Shown in pieces: positions 15,119-23,236 of a stretch of DNA of 64,000 bases. Position 1 is the stretch's first letter. Every line of letters starts with the position of its first letter. The DNA comes from an uncultured Gemmiger sp. (GTDB lineage: Bacteria; Bacillota; Clostridia; Oscillospirales; Ruminococcaceae). The translations under genes were made by a program, and so were the position numbers. The notes beneath the pieces were generated by a model. It did no database searches. It saw nothing but the letters and a program-made list of their open reading frames with translations, and was not told where the DNA came from. Location of the stretch: the NCBI GenBank assembly GCA_944388215.1, contig CALXHT010000009.1:1-64000 (forward strand). Reading direction: 5' to 3'.

Positions 15119-15158
15119 GGCTGCCCGCCCGCTGCCGGAAAAAACAGGAAGTGAAACT

Positions 15159-15668
15159 ATGCCAACGGTAAACATTGTGCTGGTGGAGCCGCAGATCCCC
15201 CAGAACTCCGGCAATATTGCGCGTACCTGCGCGGTAACCGGAGCACGGCTCCACATGGTGGGGCCCATGGGCTTCACCATCGACGACAAAAAATTAAAGC
15301 GTGCCGGTCTTGACTATTGGCACCAGCTTGATATAACATATTATCAGGACCTTGCGGACTTTTTCAGCAAAAACAAGGGGCCGTTCTTTTATTTCACCTC
15401 CAAGGGGCCGCGCCGCCATGTGGACGTTGCCTACCCCGACGGCGCCTATCTGGTCTTTGGCCGCGAGGACGCCGGCCTGCCCGAAGAACTGCTGGTCCGG
15501 CACGAAGCGGACTGTGTGCGCATGCCCATGCGGCGCGGGGAACGCTGTTTGAACCTTTCCAACGCGGTGGCGGTGGGTGTCTATGAGGTGCTGCGGCAAT
15601 GGGATTTTGCAGGCCTCGAAACCCACGGACAACTGACGCGGTATGAATGGAGTGAGGATGTACAATGA
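15159..15668 (+). CDS. trmL: tRNA (cytidine(34)-2'-O)-methyltransferase TrmL
   Basis: A 169-residue SPOUT methyltransferase that 2'-O-methylates the wobble base of tRNA-Leu isoacceptors. Motif 1 is PQIPQNSGNIARTC, motif 2 LVFGREDAGLPEELL, motif 3 CLNLSNAVAVGVYEVLRQ, forming the trefoil knot that binds SAM. Length is typical of the minimal TrmL. ATG at 15159 follows AGGAAG. The stop overlaps the next start (ATGA at 15665), so degV is translationally coupled. Confidence 0.92.
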   Translation: MPTVNIVLVEPQIPQNSGNIARTCAVTGARLHMVGPMGFTIDDKKLKRAGLDYWHQLDITYYQDLADFFSKNKGPFFYFTSKGPRRHVDVAYPDGAYLVFGREDAGLPEELLVRHEADCVRMPMRRGERCLNLSNAVAVGVYEVLRQWDFAGLETHGQLTRYEWSEDVQ

Positions 15669-16567
15669 GCAAAATCGGATTTTTGACGGACTCTTCCGCG
15701 GATATTCCCCAGGAACTGGCGGAGAAATACGGCATCGAGGTGGTGGGCTTCCCCATCAACGTGGACGGTACCGAGTACATTGAGCGCCGGGATTTCACCA
15801 ACGATCAGTTTTATCAGATCATGCGGGACGCCCAGGGCGTGCCCACCACGGCGGCCATCACCCAGCTGCAGTGGTGTGAGATCTATGCGCGCTATGTGGA
15901 CGAAGGCTACACCGATCTGGTCCACCTGAGCATCAACAGCAACGGTTCCAGCACCTACAACAACGCCCTGAAGGCGGTGGAGATGCTGGCCGAGGAGCGC
16001 CCCGGCCACCAGCTGCGCATCCAGGTGCTGGACAGCCACACCTATTCCATGGTGTTCGGCTGGCATCTGTGCGAGTGCGCCCGCAAGGTGCGCAACGGCG
16101 GTGAGCTTTCCACCTGCATCGACGAGATGATGTACAATCTGGACTGCGCGGAAGTCTGCCTGGCCGCCTACAGCCTGAAGCAGATGAAGAAGTCCGGCCG
16201 TGTGAGCGCGGCGGCCGCCGTGGTGGGCGACCTGCTGGGCATCCGGCCCATCATCAGCCTGAACGAGGGCATTTCCAAGGTGGAAGCCAAGGTGCGCGGC
16301 GATGCTGCCGTGCCGCCGGCCATGGTCAAGTGGGTATCCAGCCGGGTGGACAATGTGCGGGATATGCCCTACATCGTGGGCTATACCTCCAGCAAGGAAA
16401 AGCGGGATGAGCTGGTCAAGCTCTGCAAGAAGACCTTCGGCCATGCGCCGCTGACCACCTTCCAGCTGGGCGCGGCCGTCAGTGCCAACACCGGCCCCGA
16501 CGCCATCGCCATTGCTTTCAAGGGGCATCCCCGCCATCTGGAGGCCTACGCCCCCCAGCTTCCGTAA
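15665..16567 (+). CDS. DegV-family fatty-acid-binding protein
   Basis: 300 residues with the DegV opening KIGFLTDSSADIPQELAEKYGIEVV, the VPTTAAITQ loop, LSINSNGSSTYNNA and the late VGYTSSKEKRDEL and TTFQLGAAVSANTGPDAI. DegV/FakB proteins hold a fatty acid for phosphorylation by the kinase FakA. A stand-alone FakA-like domain occurs at 54.6 kb, but no full fakA gene is in the window. Start overlaps trmL by 4 nt. Confidence 0.92.
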   Translation: MSKIGFLTDSSADIPQELAEKYGIEVVGFPINVDGTEYIERRDFTNDQFYQIMRDAQGVPTTAAITQLQWCEIYARYVDEGYTDLVHLSINSNGSSTYNNALKAVEMLAEERPGHQLRIQVLDSHTYSMVFGWHLCECARKVRNGGELSTCIDEMMYNLDCAEVCLAAYSLKQMKKSGRVSAAAAVVGDLLGIRPIISLNEGISKVEAKVRGDAAVPPAMVKWVSSRVDNVRDMPYIVGYTSSKEKRDELVKLCKKTFGHAPLTTFQLGAAVSANTGPDAIAIAFKGHPRHLEAYAPQLP

Positions 16568-16580
16568 GAAAAATACCGCA

Positions 16581-16612
16581 CCGGGAGAGACTTCGGTCTC
16601 TCCCGGTTTTGC
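16581..16612 (+). terminator. Intrinsic terminator after the DegV gene
   Basis: CCGGGAGAGAC, TTCG tetraloop, GTCTCTCCCGG (16581-16606), then TTTT. Confidence 0.9.
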
Positions 16613-16622
16613 TTTGTCCGCC

Positions 16623-16651
16623 TTGCGCCTGCCCTGAAACTCTGCTATAAT
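16623..16651 (+). promoter_or_regulatory. Promoter of the ACT/UPF0210 operon
   Basis: TTGCGC (16623-16628), 17-nt spacer, TATAAT (16646-16651), 33 nt before the ATG. Confidence 0.75.
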
Positions 16652-16684
16652 ACAATCATTCTGAATGAGGGGGTCTATCGTACC

Positions 16685-16954
16685 ATGAAAGCAGTTATCA
16701 CCGTCATCGGCCGCGACACCGTGGGCGTCGTCGCCAAGGTCAGCGCGGTCTGCGCCGAGCTCAATATCAACATCGAGGACATCTCCCAGTCCATCATGCA
16801 GGAGATGTTCTGCATGATCATGCTGGTGAGCCTGAACCACTGCACCGCCGACCCCGCCGCCGTGCGCGACCGTTTTGCCGCCCTGGGCGAAGAGATGAAG
16901 ATGCAGGTCACCGTGACCCGCCAGGAAGTCTTTGACGCGATGCACACCATCTGA
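16685..16954 (+). CDS. ACT domain-containing protein (UPF0237)
   Basis: 89 residues forming a single ACT fold: [33 protein letters not shown] is the first strand-helix-strand unit. ACT domains bind amino acids or other small ligands. This stand-alone type is conserved in Firmicutes directly before the UPF0210 gene, as here (20 nt gap), so it probably regulates or complexes with that partner. Confidence 0.9.
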   Translation: MKAVITVIGRDTVGVVAKVSAVCAELNINIEDISQSIMQEMFCMIMLVSLNHCTADPAAVRDRFAALGEEMKMQVTVTRQEVFDAMHTI

Positions 16955-16974
16955 CGGGGAGGACGAAAAGAAGC

Positions 16975-18342
16975 ATGAGAATTCTGAACAGCAGCGACAT
17001 TCTCGAGACCATCGAGATGCTGACCGCCGAAAATCTGGATGTACGCACCGTCACCATGGGCATCAGCCTGCTGGACTGCATCGACCCCGACGGCGACAAA
17101 GCCTGTGAGAAAATCTACAACAAGATCGTCCGCCTGGCCGGCAACCTGGTGCCCGTGGTGGACGGCATCAGCGCCGAGTACGGCGTGCCCATCGTCAACA
17201 AGCGGGTCAGCGTGACGCCCATCGCCATGCTGCTGGGCGCCGCTCCCGACGCCGACCCGGTAGCCTACGCCAAGGCGCTGGACCGCGCCGCCAAGACCAT
17301 CGGCGTCAACTTCATCGGCGGTTTCGGTGCCCTGGTACACAAGGGCTTTTCGGCCGGTGACAAGCGGCTGATCGAAGCCATTCCCCAGGCCCTGGCCGAG
17401 ACCGATCTGGTCTGTTCCAGCGTCAACGTGGGCTCCACCAAGTCCGGCATCAACATGGATGCCGTCCGGCTGATGGGCCAGGTGGTCCGCCAGACCGCCG
17501 AGCGCACCAAGGATAACATGTGCATGGGAGACGCCAAGCTGGTGGTCTTCTGCAACGCGCCGGAGGACAACCCCTTCATGGCCGGTGCCTTCCACGGTCC
17601 CGGCGAGCCGGACTGCGAGATTCACGTGGGCGTTTCCGGCCCCGGTGCGGTGCGCGCCGCCCTGGCCAAACTGCCCAAGGACGCCCCCATGGACGAGGTG
17701 GCGGAGCTGGTCAAGCGCACCGCCTTCAAGATCACCCGCCTGGGCCAGCTGGTGGCCAACCTGGCCAGCGAGCGGCTGGGCGTGCCCGCCGGCATCATCG
17801 ATCTGTCGCTGGCCCCCACCCCCGCCATCGGCGACAGCGTGGCCAATATCCTGGAGGAGATGGGCCTGGAGAGCTGCGGCTGCTGCGGCACCACCGCCTG
17901 CCTGGCCCTGCTCAACGATGCCGTCAAGAAGGGCGGCGTCATGGCCTCCAACCATGTGGGCGGCCTGTCGGGCGCCTTCATCCCGGTGTCGGAGGATGAC
18001 GGCATGATCCAGGCCGCCAACTGCGGCAGCCTGACGCTGGAAAAGCTGGAAGCCATGACCGCCGTCTGCTCGGTGGGCATCGACATGGTGGTCATCCCCG
18101 GCGATACCTCCGCCGAGGTCATCAGCGGCCTGATCGCCGACGAAGCCGCCATCGGCATGGTGAACAGCAAGACCACCGCCGTCCGCGTAATTCCCGCCAT
18201 CGGCCACCAGGCCGGCGACGTGCTGGACTTCGGCGGCCTGCTGGGCCATGCCCCCATCATGCCCATCAGCAAGTACAGCCCCGCCGTCATGATCCATCGC
18301 GGCGGCCGGATCCCCGCCCCCATGCAGGCACTGAAAAACTGA
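16975..18342 (+). CDS. UPF0210 (DUF711, PFL-like) family protein
   Basis: 455 residues, beginning [37 protein letters not shown], with [19 protein letters not shown] in mid-protein and [14 protein letters not shown] later. These are features of the DUF711 family, whose structures resemble glycyl-radical enzyme barrels but which lack the radical Gly loop and have no proven reaction. The SCGCCG cysteine cluster near residue 301 may bind metal. GGGGAGGA precedes the start. Paired with the ACT gene; ends at a terminator. Confidence 0.9.
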   Translation: MRILNSSDILETIEMLTAENLDVRTVTMGISLLDCIDPDGDKACEKIYNKIVRLAGNLVPVVDGISAEYGVPIVNKRVSVTPIAMLLGAAPDADPVAYAKALDRAAKTIGVNFIGGFGALVHKGFSAGDKRLIEAIPQALAETDLVCSSVNVGSTKSGINMDAVRLMGQVVRQTAERTKDNMCMGDAKLVVFCNAPEDNPFMAGAFHGPGEPDCEIHVGVSGPGAVRAALAKLPKDAPMDEVAELVKRTAFKITRLGQLVANLASERLGVPAGIIDLSLAPTPAIGDSVANILEEMGLESCGCCGTTACLALLNDAVKKGGVMASNHVGGLSGAFIPVSEDDGMIQAANCGSLTLEKLEAMTAVCSVGIDMVVIPGDTSAEVISGLIADEAAIGMVNSKTTAVRVIPAIGHQAGDVLDFGGLLGHAPIMPISKYSPAVMIHRGGRIPAPMQALKN

Positions 18343-18353
18343 AAATGGCAAAC

Positions 18354-18390
18354 AAAAAGCGCCTTTCCCCACGGGGAAAGGCGCTTTTTC
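18354..18390. terminator. Bidirectional terminator
   Basis: AAAAAGCGCCTTTCCC, CACG loop, and perfect complement ending in TTTTTC (18354-18390); stops UPF0210 on plus and the CMD gene on minus. Confidence 0.88.
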
Positions 18391-18398
18391 TTATGATG

Positions 18399-19160
18399 TT
18401 ATTGCTCTGTCCAGGCCTCGCGGATGGCGTTCAGGGCGTTGAAGAGCCGCGGCACGCCCATATAGGGCATGGCGTGGACCAGCGCCGCCAGGATACGGTC
18501 CCGGCTGTTGCCGGCCTTCTCGGCGCCCGCCACGTGGGCCTTGACCTGTACCTCGGCGCCGCCCAGGGCCGCCAGCATGACGACGGTCAGCAGCTCCCTC
18601 CTGGCGCCGTCCAGACCGTTGCGGGTGGCGAAATCCCCGAAGCAGAACTCGGTCAGAAACCGCGGGATGGCCTCGGCGTAGACTTCCGGCAGATCGGCGT
18701 AGCGGTCGGCGATCTCGGTGCCGTAGAGGGGCTCCTGCAGCGCCAGCCCCGCCTCGTACCGGTCCTCCTCGGTCACGGTGCCCTGGGGTTCCAGCGGCAG
18801 CGCAATGCCGGCTGCCGTGAACGCCTCATTCATGGCGGCGATGGCGTTGAGGGTCTTGGGGAATCCGATGAAGGGGGCACACTGGTAGATGGCCTCCCGG
18901 ATGGACACCGGCGTGCAGCCCGCGTTGAGGGCCGCACCCACATGGGCCTTGAGCTGGGGCAGCGTCTGGTTGACAGCCAGCACCGTGACGGTCACCAGTT
19001 CCCGGTCCTCGTCGCTGAGCTGGCCGGTATAGCAGACCTCGCCGAAAATAAAGCGCTGGAGAATTTTCATGAATTCCGGGTCGGTGCCCTCATCCCCGGC
19101 CGGGGCGGCACCAAACAGGATGGCGAATTTTTCCGCACAGCGCTCGATACGATCTTCCAT
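18399..19160 (-). CDS. Carboxymuconolactone decarboxylase-family protein, two CMD domains
   Basis: 253 residues with two copies of the AhpD-like CMD helix bundle. The first (about 30-115) contains LQRFIFGEVCYTGQLSDEDRELVTVTVLAV and the second (about 150-245) RELLTVVMLAALGGAEVQVKAHVAGA. The CxxC redox pair of AhpD is absent. The family includes true decarboxylases and alkylhydroperoxidase partners; the substrate here is unknown. AGGAGG lies about 8 nt before the ATG at 19160. Confidence 0.87.
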   Translation of the reverse strand: MEDRIERCAEKFAILFGAAPAGDEGTDPEFMKILQRFIFGEVCYTGQLSDEDRELVTVTVLAVNQTLPQLKAHVGAALNAGCTPVSIREAIYQCAPFIGFPKTLNAIAAMNEAFTAAGIALPLEPQGTVTEEDRYEAGLALQEPLYGTEIADRYADLPEVYAEAIPRFLTEFCFGDFATRNGLDGARRELLTVVMLAALGGAEVQVKAHVAGAEKAGNSRDRILAALVHAMPYMGVPRLFNALNAIREAWTEQ

Positions 19161-19234
19161 AGAATAACCTCCTGACTTCCTCACAGTACATTTATCCTAT
19201 CACTTAAAGCGCACTTGAAGTCAAGAGTTTTTTC

Positions 19235-19960
19235 TCAATCCAGGATCCGTCCGTCGGTGGAGATGGTCACCACCTGCCAGGGCAGGAACTTGCCGCTGGC
19301 CTGCAATGCCCGCTTGGCGGCCTGTTCCAGTCCGCCGCAGCAGGGCACCTCCATCCGCACCACTGTCACCTCCCGGATATCGTTGCGGCGCAGAATTTCC
19401 GTCAGTTTTTCGCTGTAGTCCACGCTGTCCAGCTTGGGGCAGCCCACCAGCGTGATGTGCCCGCGGATGAACCGCTCATGGAAGGCCGCGTAGGCATAGG
19501 CCGTGCAGTCCGCCGCGATGAGCAGCTTGGCACCGTCAAAGAAGGGCGCTTCGATGGGCACCAGCTTGATCTGCACCGGCCACTGGCGCAGGCGGCTGGG
19601 CGCTGCCGTGGGCAGTGCCGGTTCCTCCCCGTTCCCTGCCAGCGTCCGGGCCCGGCTGCCCGGGCATCCGGTGTGCAGGGCATGGGGTGCGCTGCCGGGA
19701 CAGCCGCCGCCCGCCTGGACTTTGCGCTGCTTGGCAGCCAGCACTGCCGCCTCGTCGTAGGGTGCGGCCTCCCGCTCCACAAAGGTGATGGCCCCGGTGG
19801 GACAGGTGGGAAGGCAGTCGCCCAGGCCGTCGCAGTAGTTGTCCCGCATCAGATGGGCCTTGCCGTCCACCATGGCGATGGCGCCCTCATGGCAGGCCGC
19901 GGCACAGGCACCGCAGCCGTTGCACTTGGTTTCGTCGATCTGAATGATCCGTCGTTTCAT
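19235..19960 (-). CDS. 4Fe-4S ferredoxin-type protein
   Basis: 241 residues. Two ferredoxin cluster motifs open the protein: CNGCGACAAACHEGA (from Cys13) and CDGLGDCLPTCPTGA, the second with a wider first gap. A Cys/Gly segment with two GCPGS repeats follows, then a domain with VGCPKLDSVDY and the late EVPCCGGLEQA. This layout occurs in clostridial proteins found beside Crp/Fnr regulators and hybrid-cluster proteins, suggesting redox or nitrosative-stress electron transfer. It is divergent from such a regulator here, with a shared palindrome. Confidence 0.87.
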   Translation of the reverse strand: MKRRIIQIDETKCNGCGACAAACHEGAIAMVDGKAHLMRDNYCDGLGDCLPTCPTGAITFVEREAAPYDEAAVLAAKQRKVQAGGGCPGSAPHALHTGCPGSRARTLAGNGEEPALPTAAPSRLRQWPVQIKLVPIEAPFFDGAKLLIAADCTAYAYAAFHERFIRGHITLVGCPKLDSVDYSEKLTEILRRNDIREVTVVRMEVPCCGGLEQAAKRALQASGKFLPWQVVTISTDGRILD

Positions 19961-19974
19961 ATTTTGCCTCCGTA

Positions 19975-20033
19975 TTGACTTTGTGAGGTCAGTTTACTAC
20001 AATAAGCCCAGAATGTATGTTGTAGTTACAACA
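19975..20033. promoter_or_regulatory. Divergent control region with Crp/Fnr-type palindrome
   Basis: Plus: TTGACT (19975-19980), 17 nt, TACAAT (19998-20003) for the regulator. TGTTGTA-GT-TACAACA (20018-20033) is a perfect palindrome centred at 20025.5. For the minus gene a TAAACT -10 (19996-19991) would start RNA near 19984, placing the palindrome at -41.5, the class II activation position; for the regulator it lies just past +1. Confidence 0.7.
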
Positions 20034-20049
20034 CAGCAGGAGGAAAACC

Positions 20050-20721
20050 ATGGAAATTCAGGATCTGCCCCACACCCCGCTGTTCCGCGGTCTGACCGAC
20101 GGGGAGGTGCAGCGGGCGCTGACGGCGCTGGATGCCCGCCGCCAGCCCTTTCACAAGGAGGAACTGCTGCTGCAGGCCGGGCACAGCATCACCCACCTGG
20201 GGCTGGTGCTCCGCGGCCGGGTGCACATTGAACATCTGGACGTGTGGGGCAGCAAGACACTGCTGGGGCAGGCCGGGGAGGGCGATCTCTTCGCCGAGAC
20301 CTACGCCTGCCTGCCCGGGGAGGCCCTGCTGGTTAACGTGATGGCAGCCAGCGAAGGCGAAGCGCTGTTCCTGGCGACCGAACGGCTGCTCCATCCCGGC
20401 AGCGAGCCCTGGCTGCAGCGGATGGCCCAGAACCTTTTGCAGATCGCCGCGCGGAAGAATCTGGGGCTGGCGCGGCGCAGCCTTTACACCGCCCCCAAGA
20501 CCATCCGCGGCCGGGTCATGGCCTACTTTTCGGCGCTGGCCGTGCAGAACGGCGGACTGCAGTTCACGTTGCCCTTTGACCGGCAGCAGCTGGCGGATTT
20601 TCTGGGAGTGGACCGCAGCGCCCTGAGCAGCACCCTCTCCCGCATGCAGCGGGACGGCCTGCTGACGCTGCAGCGGCGCACCGTGACGCTCCACACCGCG
20701 CCGGAGGAGTTTTCCCTGTAA
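20050..20721 (+). CDS. Crp/Fnr-family transcriptional regulator
   Basis: 223 residues. An N-terminal cyclic-nucleotide-binding-like barrel (about 10-120; GHSITHLGLVLRGRVHIEHLD, GDLFAETYACLPGE) is followed by a linker helix and a C-terminal Crp helix-turn-helix (RQQLADFLGVDRSALSSTLSRMQ, about 176-198). No Fnr-type N-terminal Cys cluster is present, so the effector is unlikely to be an O2-labile cluster; heme, NO or a small ligand is possible. GCAGGAGG precedes the ATG. Probably autoregulates and activates the divergent ferredoxin gene. Confidence 0.9.
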   Translation: MEIQDLPHTPLFRGLTDGEVQRALTALDARRQPFHKEELLLQAGHSITHLGLVLRGRVHIEHLDVWGSKTLLGQAGEGDLFAETYACLPGEALLVNVMAASEGEALFLATERLLHPGSEPWLQRMAQNLLQIAARKNLGLARRSLYTAPKTIRGRVMAYFSALAVQNGGLQFTLPFDRQQLADFLGVDRSALSSTLSRMQRDGLLTLQRRTVTLHTAPEEFSL

Positions 20722-20728
20722 GAGACAA

Positions 20729-20766
20729 AAACCGGGACACGGACTTAGAGGTCCGTGTCCCGGTTT
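20729..20766. terminator. Bidirectional terminator between the Crp gene and upp
   Basis: 16-bp perfect arms (20729-20744, 20751-20766) with loop TTAGAG; T-rich on both strands. Confidence 0.85.
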
Positions 20767-20784
20767 GGTTTTGTTGTAAACAGA

Positions 20785-21414
20785 TTACTTGGTGCCGAAG
20801 ATGCGGTCGCCGGCGTCGCCCAGGCCGGGGACGATGTAGCCGTTGTCGTTCAGGCCCTCGTCCAGGGTGCCCACGTAGATATCCACGTCGGGATGGGCTT
20901 CATGCAGGGCCTTCATGCCCTCGGGAGCCGCGATGAGGCCGATGAACTTGATGTGCTTGGCGCCCCGCTTCTTGATCTGGGTGATGGCGTCGGAGGCACT
21001 GCCGCCGGTGGCCAGCATGGGATCCAGCACGATGACCTCGCGCTCATTGATGTCGCTGGGCAGCTTGCAGTAGTATTCCACCGGCTTCAGGGTCTCCTCG
21101 TCCCGGTACAGGCCGATGTGGCCCACCTTGGCGGCGGGGATCAGGCGCAGCATGCCGTCCACCATGCCCAGGCCGGCGCGCAGGATGGGAACCAGCGCCA
21201 GCTTGCGACCGGCCAGCACCTTGGTGCGGGCCAGGGCAATGGGGGTTTCCACTTCCACTTCCTCGGTGGGCAGGTCACGGGTGGCCTCGTAGCAGAGCAG
21301 CATGGCTACCTCGCTGGCCAGGTCACGGAATTCCTTGGTGCCGGTATTGCGGTCCCGCATCAGGCTGATCTTGTGCTGAATCAGGGGATGATCTACGATT
21401 TCGACAACGCTCAT
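20785..21414 (-). CDS. upp: Uracil phosphoribosyltransferase Upp
   Basis: 209 residues; makes UMP from uracil and PRPP. The PRPP loop [18 protein letters not shown] is present, with [27 protein letters not shown] and the C-terminal [17 protein letters not shown] that binds uracil. Length matches the bacterial family exactly. ACAAGGAGA precedes the ATG at 21414. It is the last of a minus-strand run tsaE-tsaB-rpiB-upp. Confidence 0.95.
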   Translation of the reverse strand: MSVVEIVDHPLIQHKISLMRDRNTGTKEFRDLASEVAMLLCYEATRDLPTEEVEVETPIALARTKVLAGRKLALVPILRAGLGMVDGMLRLIPAAKVGHIGLYRDEETLKPVEYYCKLPSDINEREVIVLDPMLATGGSASDAITQIKKRGAKHIKFIGLIAAPEGMKALHEAHPDVDIYVGTLDEGLNDNGYIVPGLGDAGDRIFGTK

Positions 21415-21476
21415 GGTACAGTCTCCTTGTCAAACAATTTTTATCGGCAGCCTGCCCGGCAGGCCCAAAAACAGAT

Positions 21477-21929
21477 TTACTGGTTCTGCAGCGCCATCAT
21501 CTTGTCGATGCGCGTCTGGTGACGGCCGCCTTCAAAGGTGGCATTCAGGAAGGCGTCCACGATCTTGCAGCCAAGGCCCGTGCCCACCACGCGGCCACCC
21601 AGGCACAGGGCGTTGGCGTTGTTGTGGCGACGGGTGAGCTCGGCGCTGAAGGTATCGCTGCAGCAGCAGGCACGGATGCCCTGCATCTTGTTGGCGCACA
21701 TGGACATGCCCACGCCGGTACCGCAGCAGAGGATCACCAGCGCACAGCGGCCATCCTGCACCGCCTTGCAGCCCAGCACCGCGTAGTCGGGGTAGTCCAC
21801 ACTGGCGGTGGAATCGGTGCCGAAGTCCTCGTACGCCACGCCCAGTTCGTCCAGGTGAGCCTTGATGGCCTCTTTCAGTTCATAGCCGCCGTGATCGGCA
21901 GCCAGTGCGATCGGTTTGTCAAATTGCAT
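21477..21929 (-). CDS. rpiB: Ribose 5-phosphate isomerase B RpiB
   Basis: 150 residues; interconverts ribose 5-phosphate and ribulose 5-phosphate. ALAADHGGYELKEAIKAHL at the start, LVILCCGTGVGMSMCANK with the catalytic Cys, and the RRHNNANALCLGGRVVG segment are family hallmarks. Its start overlaps the end of tsaB by 11 nt, indicating coupling. Confidence 0.94.
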   Translation of the reverse strand: MQFDKPIALAADHGGYELKEAIKAHLDELGVAYEDFGTDSTASVDYPDYAVLGCKAVQDGRCALVILCCGTGVGMSMCANKMQGIRACCCSDTFSAELTRRHNNANALCLGGRVVGTGLGCKIVDAFLNATFEGGRHQTRIDKMMALQNQ

Positions 21930-22632
21930 TGGTCGTTTCCCCCTGTTGTTTTTCTCGCGCGGTCCGCTCCCGTTCCGCCTGGCTCAGCCGGTGATAGTCC
22001 GGCAGCAGCTGGGCGGGCGGCACACAGGCCCCCTGCTCCCACAGGGCTTTGGCGGCCAATGCCACCCCGGCCCCGCGCAGCACCTGCAGCGTGGGCGGGC
22101 AAACGGCCACACCCGGCACCTGTCCATAAGTATTGTAGCACAAAGCGGCACCGTCGCCAACAAAAAACAACGGTTTTTTACAGCTCTGTACAAATTTTTC
22201 CAGCGCCGTCACCGGTTCTGCCGCGTCGGGCGTCAGACGGCTGTGACTTTCCAGATCAAAGGCCGCCCAGTACACCTGGCCGCGGCGGGCATCCTGGGCA
22301 CCGATCACCGTCCCCTGCCCCGCCATGCCATAGGCCAGCGCCGCCATGGTGGACACCGGCGCACAGGGGATCTGCCGCGGCAGCGCCAGCCCCTTGATCA
22401 CCGAAAGCCCGATGCGCAGCCCCGTAAAGCTGCCGGGTCCGTTGGTGGCGGCCAGCAGATCCAGGTCTGCCACCGTCAGCCCGCAGGCGCGCAGCGCCGT
22501 ATCGATCATGGGCAGCAGCGTCTCGCTGTGGGTCAGGCCGTTGTTGCACTGTGTCTCATACAGCAGCGTGTCGTCCCGTACCACAGCCACGGCCGCCGTC
22601 TTGCCCGCGGTATCCACCGCCAGTATATTCAT
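21919..22632 (-). CDS. tsaB: tRNA threonylcarbamoyladenosine biosynthesis protein TsaB
   Basis: 237 residues of the ASKHA fold. NILAVDTAGKTAAVAVV starts the protein; THSETLLPMID and NGPGSFTGLRIGLSVIKGLAL are diagnostic of TsaB. It is the non-catalytic scaffold of the TsaB-TsaD-TsaE complex that makes t6A37 of ANN-reading tRNAs. tsaE lies upstream on the same strand (50 nt gap); tsaD is not in the window. Confidence 0.94.
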   Translation of the reverse strand: MNILAVDTAGKTAAVAVVRDDTLLYETQCNNGLTHSETLLPMIDTALRACGLTVADLDLLAATNGPGSFTGLRIGLSVIKGLALPRQIPCAPVSTMAALAYGMAGQGTVIGAQDARRGQVYWAAFDLESHSRLTPDAAEPVTALEKFVQSCKKPLFFVGDGAALCYNTYGQVPGVAVCPPTLQVLRGAGVALAAKALWEQGACVPPAQLLPDYHRLSQAERERTAREKQQGETTNAI

Positions 22633-22682
22633 AAAATCACCTGTACAATATGTACTATTTCCTATATTTTATTCGGATTGTA

Positions 22683-23099
22683 TCACTGATCAATGGTGAT
22701 ACGCCGGGTGGTGTCGTCGATGCGCTGGATGTCGATGCGGATGGGATGCTCCTGGGCCAGCAGTTCGGCACAGTTTTCGCTCCACTCACAGGCCACCACC
22801 GCCCCCATATCCAGATAGTCGTAGAACCCCGCCGATGCCAGGTCGTTCTCGGTATGGATGCGGTACAGATCAAAGTGCGCCAGCGGGCGCGGGCCCCGGT
22901 AGTAGTTCACAATGGCAAAGGTGGGGCTGCTCACCGGGTCGGTGCAGCCCAGGCCCTCGGCCAGCCCCTGGCAAAACGCCGTCTTGCCGGCACCCAGCCC
23001 GCCGGTAAAGGCAATGAGCGCTCCCGCCGGCAGCGTCCTGGCAAAGCTGCGCCCCAGCGCCACCGTTTCTTCCCGGGAATGCGTGGTATATTCCTGCAT
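22683..23099 (-). CDS. tsaE: tRNA threonylcarbamoyladenosine biosynthesis ATPase TsaE
   Basis: 138 residues. P-loop FTGGLGAGKTAFCQGL (about residue 30), then VSSPTFAIVNYY, HFDLYRI and ACEWSEN, all typical of the small P-loop ATPase that resets the t6A synthase complex. The ATG at 23099 is chosen because CAAGGAG is 10 nt upstream; the ATG at 23108 would be only 1 nt from that site. First gene of the tsaE-tsaB-rpiB-upp run. Confidence 0.93.
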   Translation of the reverse strand: MQEYTTHSREETVALGRSFARTLPAGALIAFTGGLGAGKTAFCQGLAEGLGCTDPVSSPTFAIVNYYRGPRPLAHFDLYRIHTENDLASAGFYDYLDMGAVVACEWSENCAELLAQEHPIRIDIQRIDDTTRRITIDQ

Positions 23100-23132
23100 G
23101 GCAGTCATACTCCTTGCTGTGTAGTCGTATTC

Positions 23133-23161
23133 ATTATAGTACACAATGGGACATTTGTAAA
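23133..23161 (-). promoter_or_regulatory. Promoter of the tsaE operon
   Basis: Minus-strand TTTACA (23161-23156), 17 nt, TATAAT (23138-23133). Confidence 0.8.
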
Positions 23162-23177
23162 ATTTAATTCTCAGGCG

Positions 23178-23206
23178 TGGTCAAAATCCCGCTGTTGCGC
23201 TATAAT
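23178..23206 (+). promoter_or_regulatory. Promoter of the RodA-like gene
   Basis: TGGTCA (23178-23183), 17 nt, TATAAT (23201-23206). The -35 is a 4/6 match; the -10 is perfect. Confidence 0.65.
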
Positions 23207-23236
23207 AAGAGAGATATCTGTGAAAGGAGCCGCTGT

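Noticed and set aside
15665..16567. A functional fatty-acid kinase operon with the DegV gene
   Set aside because: No FakA kinase domain in the window; the FakA-like fragment at 54.6 kb lacks the kinase half and is 38 kb away.
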